Assembly (NCBI GenBank): GCA_028690665.1
Contig: JAQVAV010000006.1
Location: 186,001 to 250,000 of the forward strand
Length of the DNA stretch: 64,000 bases
Direction of reading: 5' to 3'
Origin: Paludibacter sp.
Lineage (GTDB): Bacteria; Bacteroidota; Bacteroidia; Bacteroidales; Paludibacteraceae
Shown: positions 53,261-62,855 of the stretch, one piece after another
Layout of the letters: every line of letters begins with the position of its first letter
Position numbering within the stretch: the stretch's first letter is position 1
Made by a program: the position numbers and the translations under genes
The notes under the pieces: generated by a model
Database searches by the model: none
The model's input: the letters and a program-made list of their open reading frames with translations, nothing else
What the model was told of the DNA's origin: nothing

Positions 53261-54394
53261 ATGGCTGGAATTTACCTGCATGTTCCTTTTTGTAAACAAA
53301 GATGTACTTATTGTGATTTTTATACTCAGGTATTACCGAATTTAATACCTGATTTTGTAACATCTATACAAAAAGAAATGCACATCAGAAAAGATTATCT
53401 TAAAGGTGAAACAATTGAGACAATATATTTTGGAGGAGGAACTCCAAGTTTGCTGTCAGTTGATCAATTTCAGATGATTTTTCAGACGATTTTTTGCCTT
53501 TTTAAAGTAGAAGATCATGCTGAAATTACTTTTGAAGCGAATCCGGATGATCTTTCTTCTGACTTTCTTGGTCAAATCAGAAAACTGCCCTTCAACAGAA
53601 TTAGTATAGGTATTCAGGCATTTGACAACAATTTATTAAAATCAATAAATCGTCGTCATTCAGCCGAACAAGCTATTGAGGCCGTAAAACGTTGTAAAAC
53701 GGCAGGACTTGAAAATATTAGTATAGACCTTATTTATGGCCTACCGGCTCAAAATATGGAGAACTGGAAGGCACAGCTAAAAGCGGCATTTGAGCTAGGT
53801 GTAAAGCATATTTCGGTATATGGATTAACTTACGAGCAAAATACAAAATTGTGGAAACAGCGGGAGCGGGGAGAAATAATTCCTACAAACGATGAGGAAA
53901 TGATTGCAATGTACGAAGCATTGTTAACCGGAATGTCTGATCACGGTTATGAAGCCTACGAAATTTCCAACTTTTGTAAGCCCGGATCCCGTTCGAAGCA
54001 CAATAGTGCATATTGGAAAATGAAACCATATCTCGGACTTGGACCTTCAGCTCATTCATTTGATGGAGATTCCAGGCAGTGGAATATTTCAAATATCCGA
54101 AAATATATTCAGGCTGTGGACGAGTCAAGTCCTTTTTATGAAGTGGAACTACTTAGCGAAAGAGACAAATACAACGATTATATTATGGTTTCTTTGCGCA
54201 TTTCTGATGGAGTTTCCGAAATATATTTGAAAGATAATTTTGATAAGAAATACGTAGATTATTTTATAAAAAGTGTATGTATATTTATAGATCAGTCAGA
54301 TATAATTCATGAAAATAGTTGTTTTCGTTTAACCCGAAAGGGCATTCATATTTCAAATTATATTATCAGCGAATTAATGTTTGTGGATGATTAA
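53261..54394 (+). CDS. hemW: radical SAM haem chaperone HemW
   Basis: 377 residues. Radical SAM CxxxCxxC at 11-18 (HVPFCKQRCTYCDFY), GGGTPSLL near 66, SIGIQAFDNNLLKSINRRHS, YGLPAQNMENWKAQL and the HemN-like C-terminal domain with LGLGPSAHSFDG. HemW hands haem to client proteins; older labels as oxygen-independent coproporphyrinogen oxidase are usually wrong for proteins lacking the HemN N-terminal cysteine layout. TATTTTTG at 53189-53196 may be its -7 box. Confidence 0.93.
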   Translation: MAGIYLHVPFCKQRCTYCDFYTQVLPNLIPDFVTSIQKEMHIRKDYLKGETIETIYFGGGTPSLLSVDQFQMIFQTIFCLFKVEDHAEITFEANPDDLSSDFLGQIRKLPFNRISIGIQAFDNNLLKSINRRHSAEQAIEAVKRCKTAGLENISIDLIYGLPAQNMENWKAQLKAAFELGVKHISVYGLTYEQNTKLWKQRERGEIIPTNDEEMIAMYEALLTGMSDHGYEAYEISNFCKPGSRSKHNSAYWKMKPYLGLGPSAHSFDGDSRQWNISNIRKYIQAVDESSPFYEVELLSERDKYNDYIMVSLRISDGVSEIYLKDNFDKKYVDYFIKSVCIFIDQSDIIHENSCFRLTRKGIHISNYIISELMFVDD

Positions 54395-54546
54395 TTATTC
54401 ATCGAAAGTCTGTAACGATTATTCCTGAATAATCAAAGTTTCCGATATATATTTTTAACTAAGAATCTACCGTTCTATGTTTTATTTTTTTCGTAAATTT
54501 GCGACTTTGAAAAATTAAAATTAAAAAACATATCAATCTTACATTT

Positions 54547-55791
54547 ATGGCTGTTATCAAACCCTTTAAAGGTATACGTCCACCTCAAAATCTGGTAGAA
54601 AAAGTTGCTTCACGTCCCTATGATGTTTTAAATTCAGAAGAAGCCAGAGCCGAAGCTGCCGGAAATCCAATGTCGCTTTACCATATTATCAAACCTGAAA
54701 TTGACTTTGAACTGGGAACCGATGAACATGATGAAAAAGTTTATGAAAAAGCGGTTGAGAATTTCAGAAAATTCAAATCGGAAGGCTGGTTAGCGCAGGA
54801 CGAAACCGAAAAGTATTATGTTTATGCACAGACTATGAATCGTAAAACCCAGTATGGATTGGTTGTGTGTGCATCTGTTGATGATTATATGAAAGGTAAC
54901 ATAAAAAAACATGAACTTACACGCCGGGATAAAGAAGAGGATCGCATGAAACATGTTCGTATTAATAATGCGAATATAGAGCCTGTATTTTTTGCATATC
55001 CTCATAACGATGAACTTGACGCTATAGTTGCAGACGTGATAAAAAGTGAGCCTGTATATGATTTTGTTGCTCCTGACGGGTTTGGACATCATTTTTGGGT
55101 TGTTGATGGTGAGGACAGAATTGCCCGTATAACTGAAATTTTTGGTAAAATTCCATCTTTATATATTGCAGATGGTCATCACCGTAGTGCCGCTGCTGCT
55201 TTGGTGGGAGATGAAAAACGTCGTCAAAACCCGAATCATAAAGGAGATGAGGAATATAACTACTTTATGGCAGTCTGCTTTCCGGATAACCAATTGAATA
55301 TTATCGATTATAACCGGGTTGTGAAAGATTTGAATGGACTTACCAATGAAGAATTTCTTGCAAAACTCGAAAAAAACTTTAGTATTGAAAAAGTAGATGC
55401 TGAAGAATACAGACCCAATAAATTACATAATTTTTCGTTGTATTTGTCGGGTGAGTGGTATTCTCTTACCGCTAAAAAAGGAACTTACGACGATAATGAT
55501 CCTATAGGAGTTCTTGATGTGACGATTTCGTCCAATCTTATATTAGATGACATTTTAGGAATCAAAGATTTGAGAACAGACAAAAGAATCGATTTTGTAG
55601 GGGGAATACGAGGATTGGGAGAATTGAAAAAACGTGTGGACAGTGGCGAGATGCGTGTTGCTTTGGCTTTATATCCCGTTTCGATGAAACAACTTATCGA
55701 CATTGCCGATACCGGAAATATTATGCCCCCAAAAACTACATGGTTTGAACCTAAATTACGTTCTGGCCTTGTTATTCATGAATTGATTTAA
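54547..55791 (+). CDS. DUF1015 family protein
   Basis: 414 residues matching DUF1015: KPFKGIRPPQNLVEKVASRP followed by YDVLNSEEARAEA, YAQTMNRKTQYGLVVCAS, SLYIADGHHRSAAAALVG and FVGGIRGLGELKKRVDSGEM. Function not established; ADGHHR resembles a phosphate-binding or ParB-like motif shared with related nucleotide-binding folds. TAAATTTG at 54494-54501 is a likely -7 box. PorE-like gene follows after 49 bases. Confidence 0.92.
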   Translation: MAVIKPFKGIRPPQNLVEKVASRPYDVLNSEEARAEAAGNPMSLYHIIKPEIDFELGTDEHDEKVYEKAVENFRKFKSEGWLAQDETEKYYVYAQTMNRKTQYGLVVCASVDDYMKGNIKKHELTRRDKEEDRMKHVRINNANIEPVFFAYPHNDELDAIVADVIKSEPVYDFVAPDGFGHHFWVVDGEDRIARITEIFGKIPSLYIADGHHRSAAAALVGDEKRRQNPNHKGDEEYNYFMAVCFPDNQLNIIDYNRVVKDLNGLTNEEFLAKLEKNFSIEKVDAEEYRPNKLHNFSLYLSGEWYSLTAKKGTYDDNDPIGVLDVTISSNLILDDILGIKDLRTDKRIDFVGGIRGLGELKKRVDSGEMRVALALYPVSMKQLIDIADTGNIMPPKTTWFEPKLRSGLVIHELI

Positions 55792-55840
55792 ATATATTAC
55801 GAACAGCTAATTTTATTTCGACTGAGAAGTTTTTATACGA

Positions 55841-57823
55841 ATGAGGAAATACCTTTTATATTTTTCGATTATAATTGCAGGAACTATTTTATTACAGAGC
55901 TGTAGTGTTAAAGCTCGTGTAAAAAAGGCTGATAAACAGTTTGCTATAGGAGAATATTACAGTGCAGGCGAAAAATACAGAAGGGTTGTTTCTCAAATTC
56001 CGGCAAAAGACAAACCCTTGAGAGCCAGAGTCTTTTTTAATTTGGCCGAATGTTATCGCATATTGAATTACCGGAATGCAGAGCAAATGTATGGCAATGC
56101 CATTCGCTTCGGGTATGCCGATTCCACTGTATATTTGAGATATGCCCAAGTACTACAGCGCAATGGAAAATATGATGTTGCAGCAAAAAATTATGCTATT
56201 TTTCTTGAAAGCAATCCGGAGAATGTATTTGCTAAAAACGGAGAAATTTCGCGTGATCAGGTAAAAATTATTAATGAGCAACCAACCAATTATATTGTCA
56301 ATAAATATGGTGCTTTTAATGCCCGACGTTCATATACATTCAGTCCTGCATTTTTGAACAACGATGGGGATGTCTTGTTTTTTACATCCAATAAATCAAT
56401 AAACCGGAAAGGAATAAAAAAAAGTTCTGCTATAACCGGTTCGGGTTTAAATAAGATATATACAGTGAGAAAAAATGCTGCCGGCAAATGGGAAAAACCA
56501 GAAATTGTTGAGGCCGAAATAAATACAGCTTCTACGGATGATGGAGCCTGTTGTTTTAACAGCGATGGAACAATCATGTATTTTACACGGGCACGTCAGA
56601 AGACCGCGACCGATACCGGTACTGAGATTTATATTTCAAATAGAGCAGGAGGGACGTGGAGCACTCCCAAGAAGCTTGAAATATTCAAAGATTCAACAAT
56701 TTCAGTAGCGCACCCGGCATTATCTCCTGATGGGCAGATTCTTTATTTTACGTCGGATGCTCCCAATGGTTTTGGTGGAAAAGATATTTGGAAAGCTACT
56801 ATCGATGGAACAGAGTGTAAAGTAATAGAAAATCTTGGAGAGGATATCAATACTCCGGGTGACGAAATGTTTCCATCGGTTCGCGTAGATGGAACTTTGT
56901 ACTTTTCGTCGAACGGACATGTCGGCTTAGGTGGACTTGACATTTTTAAAGCGACGAAAAATGCTGATGGAAGCTGGATTTTACAAAATATGGGAGTGCC
57001 GATTAATTCAAATGGAGATGATTTCGGTATAACTTTCGAAGGCAAAAATGATAAAGGCTTTTTTTCGTCAAATAGGGGAGAAACCAGAGGATATGATGCT
57101 TTGTACACTTTCGAATTACCGGTTTTTGAATATGTAGTGGAAGGAAAGATTATGGATGATAATTCTAATCCTATACCGGATGCTATCGTTCGTTTAGTAG
57201 GTACAAATGGCCTGAATGTAAAAGTGCAGGCGAAAAAAGATGGAACATATAAAATTAAACTTGACAAGGACATCGACTGTGTTATGATGACTTCGGCCCG
57301 CGGATATCTGAATTCAAGCAAATCAGTGTCGACGCAGGGGGTGAAAAAAAGTGAAGTTTATACACGCGATTTTAAACTTTCTACTATTTATAAACCGATT
57401 AAACTTGACAATATTTTCTACGAATTTGGCAAATGGAATTTGACCCCAGAATCGGAAACCGGACTTCAAGCTTTGATCAAAATTTTAAAAGACAACCCGA
57501 ATATCACAATTGAAATTAGTGCCAATACCGACCACGTAGGCAATAATGAGTCGAACAAAATTTTGTCTGAGAAACGAGCAAAATCAGTTGTAGATTATCT
57601 GATTGCCAATGGAATAAAAGCAGATCGTCTTTCTTCTGTAGGAAATGGTGAAGATAAGCCTGTCGTTGCTGATGCTGCGTTAGCCGGGAAATACAATTTT
57701 CTGAAAGAGAATGAAGTCCTTGACGAGGCTGTGCTTGATAAACTGACTCCGGAGCAACAGGAAATCGTAAATCAGATAAACCGTAGAACAGAGTTCCGCG
57801 TTTTGAAAACAACTTACAAATAA
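55841..57823 (+). CDS. porE: PorE-like type IX secretion lipoprotein (TPR, WD40-like, CRD, OmpA)
   Basis: 660 residues. Lipoprotein signal with Cys21 (MRKYLLYFSIIIAGTILLQSC). TPR region about 25-130 (RVFFNLAECYRILNYRNAEQ), WD40-like beta-propeller about 165-425 with repeats such as HPALSPDGQILYFTSDAPNG and MFPSVRVDGTLYFSSNGHVG, carboxypeptidase regulatory-like fold about 430-510 (VVEGKIMDDNSNPIPDAIVR), and an OmpA peptidoglycan-binding domain about 530-660 (LSEKRAKSVVDYLIANGIKA). This domain order is that of PorE of Porphyromonas gingivalis, which ties the type IX machine to the cell wall. Related OmpA proteins of other function share this plan, so the name is likely but not certain. A type IX sorting domain at 9.8-10.0 kb fits. 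Confidence 0.82.
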   Translation: MRKYLLYFSIIIAGTILLQSCSVKARVKKADKQFAIGEYYSAGEKYRRVVSQIPAKDKPLRARVFFNLAECYRILNYRNAEQMYGNAIRFGYADSTVYLRYAQVLQRNGKYDVAAKNYAIFLESNPENVFAKNGEISRDQVKIINEQPTNYIVNKYGAFNARRSYTFSPAFLNNDGDVLFFTSNKSINRKGIKKSSAITGSGLNKIYTVRKNAAGKWEKPEIVEAEINTASTDDGACCFNSDGTIMYFTRARQKTATDTGTEIYISNRAGGTWSTPKKLEIFKDSTISVAHPALSPDGQILYFTSDAPNGFGGKDIWKATIDGTECKVIENLGEDINTPGDEMFPSVRVDGTLYFSSNGHVGLGGLDIFKATKNADGSWILQNMGVPINSNGDDFGITFEGKNDKGFFSSNRGETRGYDALYTFELPVFEYVVEGKIMDDNSNPIPDAIVRLVGTNGLNVKVQAKKDGTYKIKLDKDIDCVMMTSARGYLNSSKSVSTQGVKKSEVYTRDFKLSTIYKPIKLDNIFYEFGKWNLTPESETGLQALIKILKDNPNITIEISANTDHVGNNESNKILSEKRAKSVVDYLIANGIKADRLSSVGNGEDKPVVADAALAGKYNFLKENEVLDEAVLDKLTPEQQEIVNQINRRTEFRVLKTTYK

Positions 57824-57866
57824 AGTTTCCCCGAAAGAGGAATAAAAATATTCTGAGGATAAAATA

Positions 57867-58661
57867 ATGAAACAATATCTTGACCTGCTCGAAAGAGTAA
57901 TGACCGAAGGTGTCAGAAAAGAAGACCGTACAGGAACCGGAACAATTAGTGTTTTCGGGCATCAGATGAGATTTAATATGGAAGATGGCTTTCCCTGTCT
58001 TACAACTAAAAAATTGCATCTTAAATCAATTATCCATGAGCTATTGTGGTTCTTGCAGGGAGATACCAATGTAAAATATTTACAGGAGAACGGAGTCAGA
58101 ATCTGGAACGAGTGGGCAGATGAAAATGGTGATTTAGGTCATATATATGGTTATCAATGGCGTTCGTGGCCGGATTATAATGGTGGTTATATTGATCAGA
58201 TTACAGAAGCTGTAGACACCATTAAAAACAATCCGAATTCACGGAGAATGATTGTAAGTGCCTGGAATGTAGCTGATCTACCTAATATGAACCTGCCTCC
58301 ATGCCATGCGTTTTTTCAGTTTTATGTAGCAGATGGGAAGTTAAGTCTACAACTTTACCAACGTAGTGCCGACATATTTTTGGGTGTCCCATTTAATATT
58401 GCGTCCTACGCTTTACTACTTCAAATGATGGCTCAGGTGACCGGATTAAAAGCAGGAGAGTTTGTCCATACTCTGGGAGATGCTCATATTTATACTAATC
58501 ATTTCGAACAGGTAAAACTCCAGTTAACACGTGAACCACGTAAATTACCGCGTATGCTGATTAATCCGGAAGTGAAGAGTATTTTTGATTTTAAGTATTC
58601 TGATTTCGAACTAGTTGATTATAATCCGCATCCACATATAAAAGGTGAAGTTTCAGTCTAA
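57867..58661 (+). CDS. thyA: thymidylate synthase
   Basis: 264 residues, standard ThyA length. [40 protein letters not shown], active-site Cys about 146 in [33 protein letters not shown] and the C-terminal [10 protein letters not shown]. Methylates dUMP using methylene-tetrahydrofolate; the folA gene 200 bases downstream regenerates tetrahydrofolate. Confidence 0.98.
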   Translation: MKQYLDLLERVMTEGVRKEDRTGTGTISVFGHQMRFNMEDGFPCLTTKKLHLKSIIHELLWFLQGDTNVKYLQENGVRIWNEWADENGDLGHIYGYQWRSWPDYNGGYIDQITEAVDTIKNNPNSRRMIVSAWNVADLPNMNLPPCHAFFQFYVADGKLSLQLYQRSADIFLGVPFNIASYALLLQMMAQVTGLKAGEFVHTLGDAHIYTNHFEQVKLQLTREPRKLPRMLINPEVKSIFDFKYSDFELVDYNPHPHIKGEVSV

Positions 58662-58868
58662 AAACGAAACAAATACCTGAAAAATGTGCAATAATAGTTT
58701 GTATTAACTAATATTTACATATTTATCCGTCAAATTTAATTAAATTTGCCATTCTGTCTGTTTACGATTTTCATGTTTAAAAAGATTCAGATTTCAATTT
58801 TTTCGTTTGAATATTATTGTTTCAGATAATGAATTTTTTTATCCATTATCGTAAATTTATATATAATT

Positions 58869-59366
58869 ATGTCTGAAATATCTATTATTGCAGCTGTTGC
58901 TGATAATTATGCTATTGGCAAAGCAAACAAATTACCATGGCGCTTACCCGCCGACCTGAAACATTTTAAAGAACTTACCACAGGTCATTCGGTATTAATG
59001 GGTAAAAGAACTTACGAAAGTTTACCTAATGGTACTCTTCCTAATCGCAAAAATGTTGTACTTACTTCTATCTTATCAGAAGGAATAAACGAAGGCTATT
59101 TTGAAGCAGTCTCTCTTGAAGATGCTTTTGATTTGTGTGAACATGAAGAAAAACTCTATGTAATTGGTGGAGCCGCAGTCTATCGTCAATGTATGGATAA
59201 GGCTGATAATCTTTATATTACATGGGTTCATGGAGAGTTCCAAGCCGATGTATTTTTTCCTGAAATTGATTTTAATGTGTGGAAGGAGGAATCAAGGGAA
59301 GATCACAATGCAGACGAAAAGAATCCATATCCCTATTCGTTTGTGAAGTACAAAAAAAATAATTAA
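58869..59366 (+). CDS. folA: dihydrofolate reductase
   Basis: 165 residues. ISIIAAVADNYAIGKANKLP followed by WRLPADLKHFKELT (acidic residue for folate contact), VLMGKRTYESLPNGTLPNRK, LYVIGGAAVYRQCMDKADNL and a final DEKNPYPYSFVKY. Reduces dihydrofolate with NADPH. Follows thyA in the usual order; a TAAATTTG box at 58741-58748 suggests it also has its own promoter. Confidence 0.97.
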   Translation: MSEISIIAAVADNYAIGKANKLPWRLPADLKHFKELTTGHSVLMGKRTYESLPNGTLPNRKNVVLTSILSEGINEGYFEAVSLEDAFDLCEHEEKLYVIGGAAVYRQCMDKADNLYITWVHGEFQADVFFPEIDFNVWKEESREDHNADEKNPYPYSFVKYKKNN

Positions 59367-59380
59367 AATGGTTGATTCTA

Positions 59381-59415
59381 AAAAATCCGGTTATAGAACT
59401 AACCGGATTTTTTTA
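59381..59415 (+). terminator. rho-independent terminator after folA
   Basis: AAAATCCGGTTA / TAACCGGATTTT hairpin, six-base loop, T run. Confidence 0.93.
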
Positions 59416-59496
59416 TGCTTAATAATTTGTGCCAGAAGATTGCAGGATAAGAGAAAACAGTTATTTTTGTTTAAACAACATTAAACTAAAAAATAT

Positions 59497-60534
59497 ATGA
59501 GTTATTTGATTAAACCTGCTAATTATAAGCCACTTTTAAATCTTCAGCAAACAGAGCTTGCCATTAGTAAAATAAAAGATTTTTTTCAGGCTAATTTGTC
59601 TGCTGAATTAAAATTGCGTCGTGTTACAGCTCCTCTTTTTGTGTTACGTGGTACCGGTATCAATGATGATTTGAACGGAACAGAACGTGCCGTAAATTTT
59701 CCTGTTAAGGACATGAATGATGCCATAGCTGAAGTTGTTCATTCCTTGGCAAAATGGAAACGGGTTATGCTGGCGGACTATGGCATTGAACAAGGCTATG
59801 GTATTTATACGGATATGAATGCTATCAGGGCGGATGAGGAATTGGGAAATCTTCATTCGTTATATGTGGATCAGTGGGACTGGGAACGCGTAATGTCAGA
59901 AGAAGAACGTAGTCTGGTATTTTTAAAACAGATCGTCAGAAAAATATATGCAACGTTTTTACGTACAGAATATTTAGTTTCTGAAAGTTTTCCACAAATT
60001 AAGCCTGTTCTGCCCGAAGAGATTACTTTTATCCATGCCGAAGAACTTCGTAAAATGTATCCTGATTTGACCCCGAAAGAAAGGGAAACCGCTTTTGTAA
60101 AAAAGCACAAGGCTATTTTTATTATTGGGATTGGCGGACCTTTGGGTGACGGAAAAAAGCATGATGGTCGTGCTCCGGATTATGATGACTGGTCAACGAT
60201 TGCTGAAAATGGATTACCTGGCCTGAATGGAGATATTATCCTTTGGAACCCGGTACTTAAAGTTGCCTTTGAGGTATCCTCAATGGGTATTAGAGTGAAT
60301 AAAGAAGCTTTAGTGCGTCAACTTGATCTTGAGGGTAAAAACGAACGGCTCGAAATGTATTTTCACAAACGTCTTATGAATGATACACTTCCACTTTCTA
60401 TTGGAGGGGGAATAGGCCAGTCTCGTTTGTGTATGTTTTTCCTTCGCAAAGCCCATATTGGCGAAATTCAGGCCAGTTTATGGCCAGATGATATGCGTAT
60501 GGAATGTAAAAATCTGAATATCAGTCTTATTTAG
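59497..60534 (+). CDS. asnA: aspartate-ammonia ligase
   Basis: 345 residues, full AsnA length. LIKPANYKPLLNLQQTELAI, RVTAPLFVLRGTGINDDLNG with the class-II-synthetase-like core, RADEELGNLHSLYVDQWDWE, GDGKKHDGRAPDYDDWS and IGGGIGQSRLCMFFLRKAHI. Makes asparagine from aspartate and ammonia with ATP. TATTTTTG at 59462-59469 with an ATTG 19 bases before it may be its promoter. Confidence 0.97.
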   Translation: MSYLIKPANYKPLLNLQQTELAISKIKDFFQANLSAELKLRRVTAPLFVLRGTGINDDLNGTERAVNFPVKDMNDAIAEVVHSLAKWKRVMLADYGIEQGYGIYTDMNAIRADEELGNLHSLYVDQWDWERVMSEEERSLVFLKQIVRKIYATFLRTEYLVSESFPQIKPVLPEEITFIHAEELRKMYPDLTPKERETAFVKKHKAIFIIGIGGPLGDGKKHDGRAPDYDDWSTIAENGLPGLNGDIILWNPVLKVAFEVSSMGIRVNKEALVRQLDLEGKNERLEMYFHKRLMNDTLPLSIGGGIGQSRLCMFFLRKAHIGEIQASLWPDDMRMECKNLNISLI

Positions 60535-60541
60535 AAATTTC

Positions 60542-60583
60542 GAGGCTGTCTCATGATATAACAGAGACAGCCTCTTCTTTTTT
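60542..60583 (+). terminator. terminator after asnA
   Basis: GAGGCTGTCTC / GAGACAGCCTC hairpin (11 pairs, ten-base loop) then a T-rich run on the plus strand. Lies between convergent asnA and SPFH genes. Confidence 0.88.
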
Positions 60584-60587
60584 TATA

Positions 60588-62123
60588 TTATTCGATAACT
60601 GTTTCTTCTTTTTTGTTAACATCATCTTGTCCTTCAACCTTTTTTTCATCTTCTTTTTTTCCGGTCAGGTAATTTGGCAGGTTTAGACCAGCCATATTAA
60701 ATAAATCGTTGAGCGGAGGAACTGTTTTCATCATTCCTGATACGAAATTGGCTGTAGTGCTATTGCCATTTTCGGCATTGTTTCCTGAATCCCAAACTGT
60801 AATTTTATCAATTTTAATATTTTTAACAGCTTCAACCTGAGTTTTGACAAGTTCAGGAAGTTTTTCAATTAACAATAACTGGAATGCTTTGGTTGGATCT
60901 CCTCCGGCAGCTCCTACAACTTCGCGATAACCTTTGGCCTGTTTGGTCAGAATTTCGTACAAACCTTTGGCCTCGGCATCCATTTTGGCAAATATTGCAT
61001 CGGCTTCTCCTTTAGCTTGAACTCTGGCTTTTTCTGCCTGAGCCTGAGCTTCAATAATAGCTTTTTCTTTAGCTATTTCAGCAGGAACGACAATGTTTGC
61101 ATTTTGCGTGGAGCGTTCCCGGTCAGCACGTGCAGCTTCAGCCAAACGTTCAGCATGATAAGCTTCTTCAAGAGCTTTCGCCTGTTGTACTTTTTCAGAG
61201 GCTGTTGCAACTTTCAGGGCTTCGGCTTCTTTTTCACGACGATGTGCATCTGATTGGGCTATCGAAACTTTGGCTTCATTTTCACCTTTAATAGCCAATG
61301 CATTGGCCTCGGAGGTTTTAATACGCATATCTCTTTCGGCTTCAGCTTTACCGATAGATTCATCTTTTAATGCAGCGGCAATGCTCACTTCACGGTCTTT
61401 TTGAGTAATAGCGATTTTTACGTCACGGTCACGATGTGTTTCTGCAATCTGAGTATCCTTTTCCCTGTCGGCCATCGCTTTACCGGTTTCTCCGATTTTT
61501 TCCTGTTCGGCAACACTTATTTTGGCTTCGTTGATAGCTTTTGCAGCAGCTTCTTTTCCAAGAGCTTCTATATAGCCAGATTCATCTTTAATATCTGTTA
61601 CGTTGACATTAATCAGTTTCAATCCTATTTTCTTTAGCTCCGTATCAACGTTTTTTGAAATGTTTTCAAGGAACTTATCGCGATCGGAATTGATTTCTTC
61701 AATAGTCATTGTAGCGATAACCAAACGAAGTTGTCCAAACAAAATATCCTTGGCCAAATCCTGCATTTGTTCTGCATTGAGCCCCAAAAGGCGTTCGGCA
61801 GCCGTATTCATGTTGTCCTGCTCTGTTGAAATGGCAATGGTAAAACGGCAGGGAACATCTACACGAATATTTTGCCGGCTTAAAGCATTAGTCAGATTTG
61901 CTTCGATGGATAATGGTTTTAAATCAAGAAAAGCATAGTCCTGAATTACGGGCCAGATAAAAGCACCTCCTCCGTGAATACATTTGGCCGATGAACCTCC
62001 CGTTTTCCCGTATACGACCAGAATTTTATCCGAAGGACAACGTTTATAACGTGATACGAGTGCCGATATAGTGACAAATAGTACTATTACAGCTACGATA
62101 ATAATATAAATAGGTGAAATCAT
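60588..62123 (-). CDS. flotillin/SPFH family protein
   Basis: 511 residues. One N-terminal membrane segment (about 5-25), SPFH/band 7 domain about 28-200 (RCPSDKILVVYGKTGGSSAK, DVPCRFTIAISTEQDNMNTA), then a long Ala/Glu/Lys-rich coiled coil (about 200-410) as in flotillins, and a C-terminal flotillin end (EKLPELVKTQVEAVKNIKID). Flotillins form large membrane microdomain assemblies. The NfeD-like gene upstream on the same strand is the usual partner (YqiJ/YqiK or FloA/NfeD). Confidence 0.94.
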   Translation of the reverse strand: MISPIYIIIVAVIVLFVTISALVSRYKRCPSDKILVVYGKTGGSSAKCIHGGGAFIWPVIQDYAFLDLKPLSIEANLTNALSRQNIRVDVPCRFTIAISTEQDNMNTAAERLLGLNAEQMQDLAKDILFGQLRLVIATMTIEEINSDRDKFLENISKNVDTELKKIGLKLINVNVTDIKDESGYIEALGKEAAAKAINEAKISVAEQEKIGETGKAMADREKDTQIAETHRDRDVKIAITQKDREVSIAAALKDESIGKAEAERDMRIKTSEANALAIKGENEAKVSIAQSDAHRREKEAEALKVATASEKVQQAKALEEAYHAERLAEAARADRERSTQNANIVVPAEIAKEKAIIEAQAQAEKARVQAKGEADAIFAKMDAEAKGLYEILTKQAKGYREVVGAAGGDPTKAFQLLLIEKLPELVKTQVEAVKNIKIDKITVWDSGNNAENGNSTTANFVSGMMKTVPPLNDLFNMAGLNLPNYLTGKKEDEKKVEGQDDVNKKEETVIE

Positions 62124-62159
62124 AATAAATAAAAATTTGTTTAATTAGATTTTAGTATT

Positions 62160-62726
62160 CTACAATTTTTCAACAATCAATAATTGGTCATTTTCAATAG
62201 CAACTACTTTACACATAGCCCCGGATGGGATTTTTTCGCCATCGGTTATAGCATCCAGTTCATGTAACGAACCATGTACACTAACTAAAACTTTTCCTTT
62301 CCCGCTTCTTTGAGCCGGTATGGTTAGGTATACGTCAGCAGATTTGTTGATTGTTTTACTTATTGAAAAAGAGTTATCTTCAGATAATTTTAGTAACTGG
62401 GAAATAACTAAGAAAAATATGTATACAAATAATGCCCCTATAACGACAGATACGAAAATCAGAAGTGCTTTACCTTCGATGGATTTGTATAGCGAAATAC
62501 CAGACCAGCTAAAACCTAAAAGAAAATTGATCAGATTTCTGAATGAAAATAGCTGAAAAGGAGCATCGGAGCCGTCAAAATCTCCGTCGAAATCAGCTTC
62601 AATTCCATCGGTTGCGTCTGATCCCGTAAAAGTAAGAATTGTTTGTACAATGAAGATGAGGCTTGCAATAATAGCGATAAACCAATATACACGTAGTAGT
62701 GGTTCCAGATTTAATAATGTTTCCAT
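62160..62726 (-). CDS. NfeD-like membrane protein, YqiJ type
   Basis: 188 residues. Three to four membrane segments (about 10-30, 65-85, 92-118), an acidic stretch DGIEADFDGDFDGSDAP near 40-56, and a C-terminal OB-like domain about 120-188 (GKGVLVSVHGSLHELDAITD-like: here GKVLVSVHGSLHELDAITDG). OB-fold NfeD proteins work with SPFH proteins, and the flotillin gene follows after 36 bases on the same strand. Confidence 0.85.
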   Translation of the reverse strand: METLLNLEPLLRVYWFIAIIASLIFIVQTILTFTGSDATDGIEADFDGDFDGSDAPFQLFSFRNLINFLLGFSWSGISLYKSIEGKALLIFVSVVIGALFVYIFFLVISQLLKLSEDNSFSISKTINKSADVYLTIPAQRSGKGKVLVSVHGSLHELDAITDGEKIPSGAMCKVVAIENDQLLIVEKL

Positions 62727-62855
62727 AATAAAATAGTGGTTTTAAATGTGTGAAAAAATCTCGACAAAGATTAAATTTTTTTTTGGATTTACAAAAATAT
62801 CCAAATTATTTTATTGTTAAATATAATAAACGTATATCAGAACTTATATTTCTAT

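Noticed and set aside
56743-57321. Long minus-strand open frame (192 codons) inside the PorE-like gene
   Set aside because: Opposite a clear domain-rich gene; protein shows no fold or signal, so it is a shadow frame.
57516-58019. Minus-strand open frame across the porE/thyA junction
   Set aside because: Overlaps two well-supported genes and resembles no protein family.
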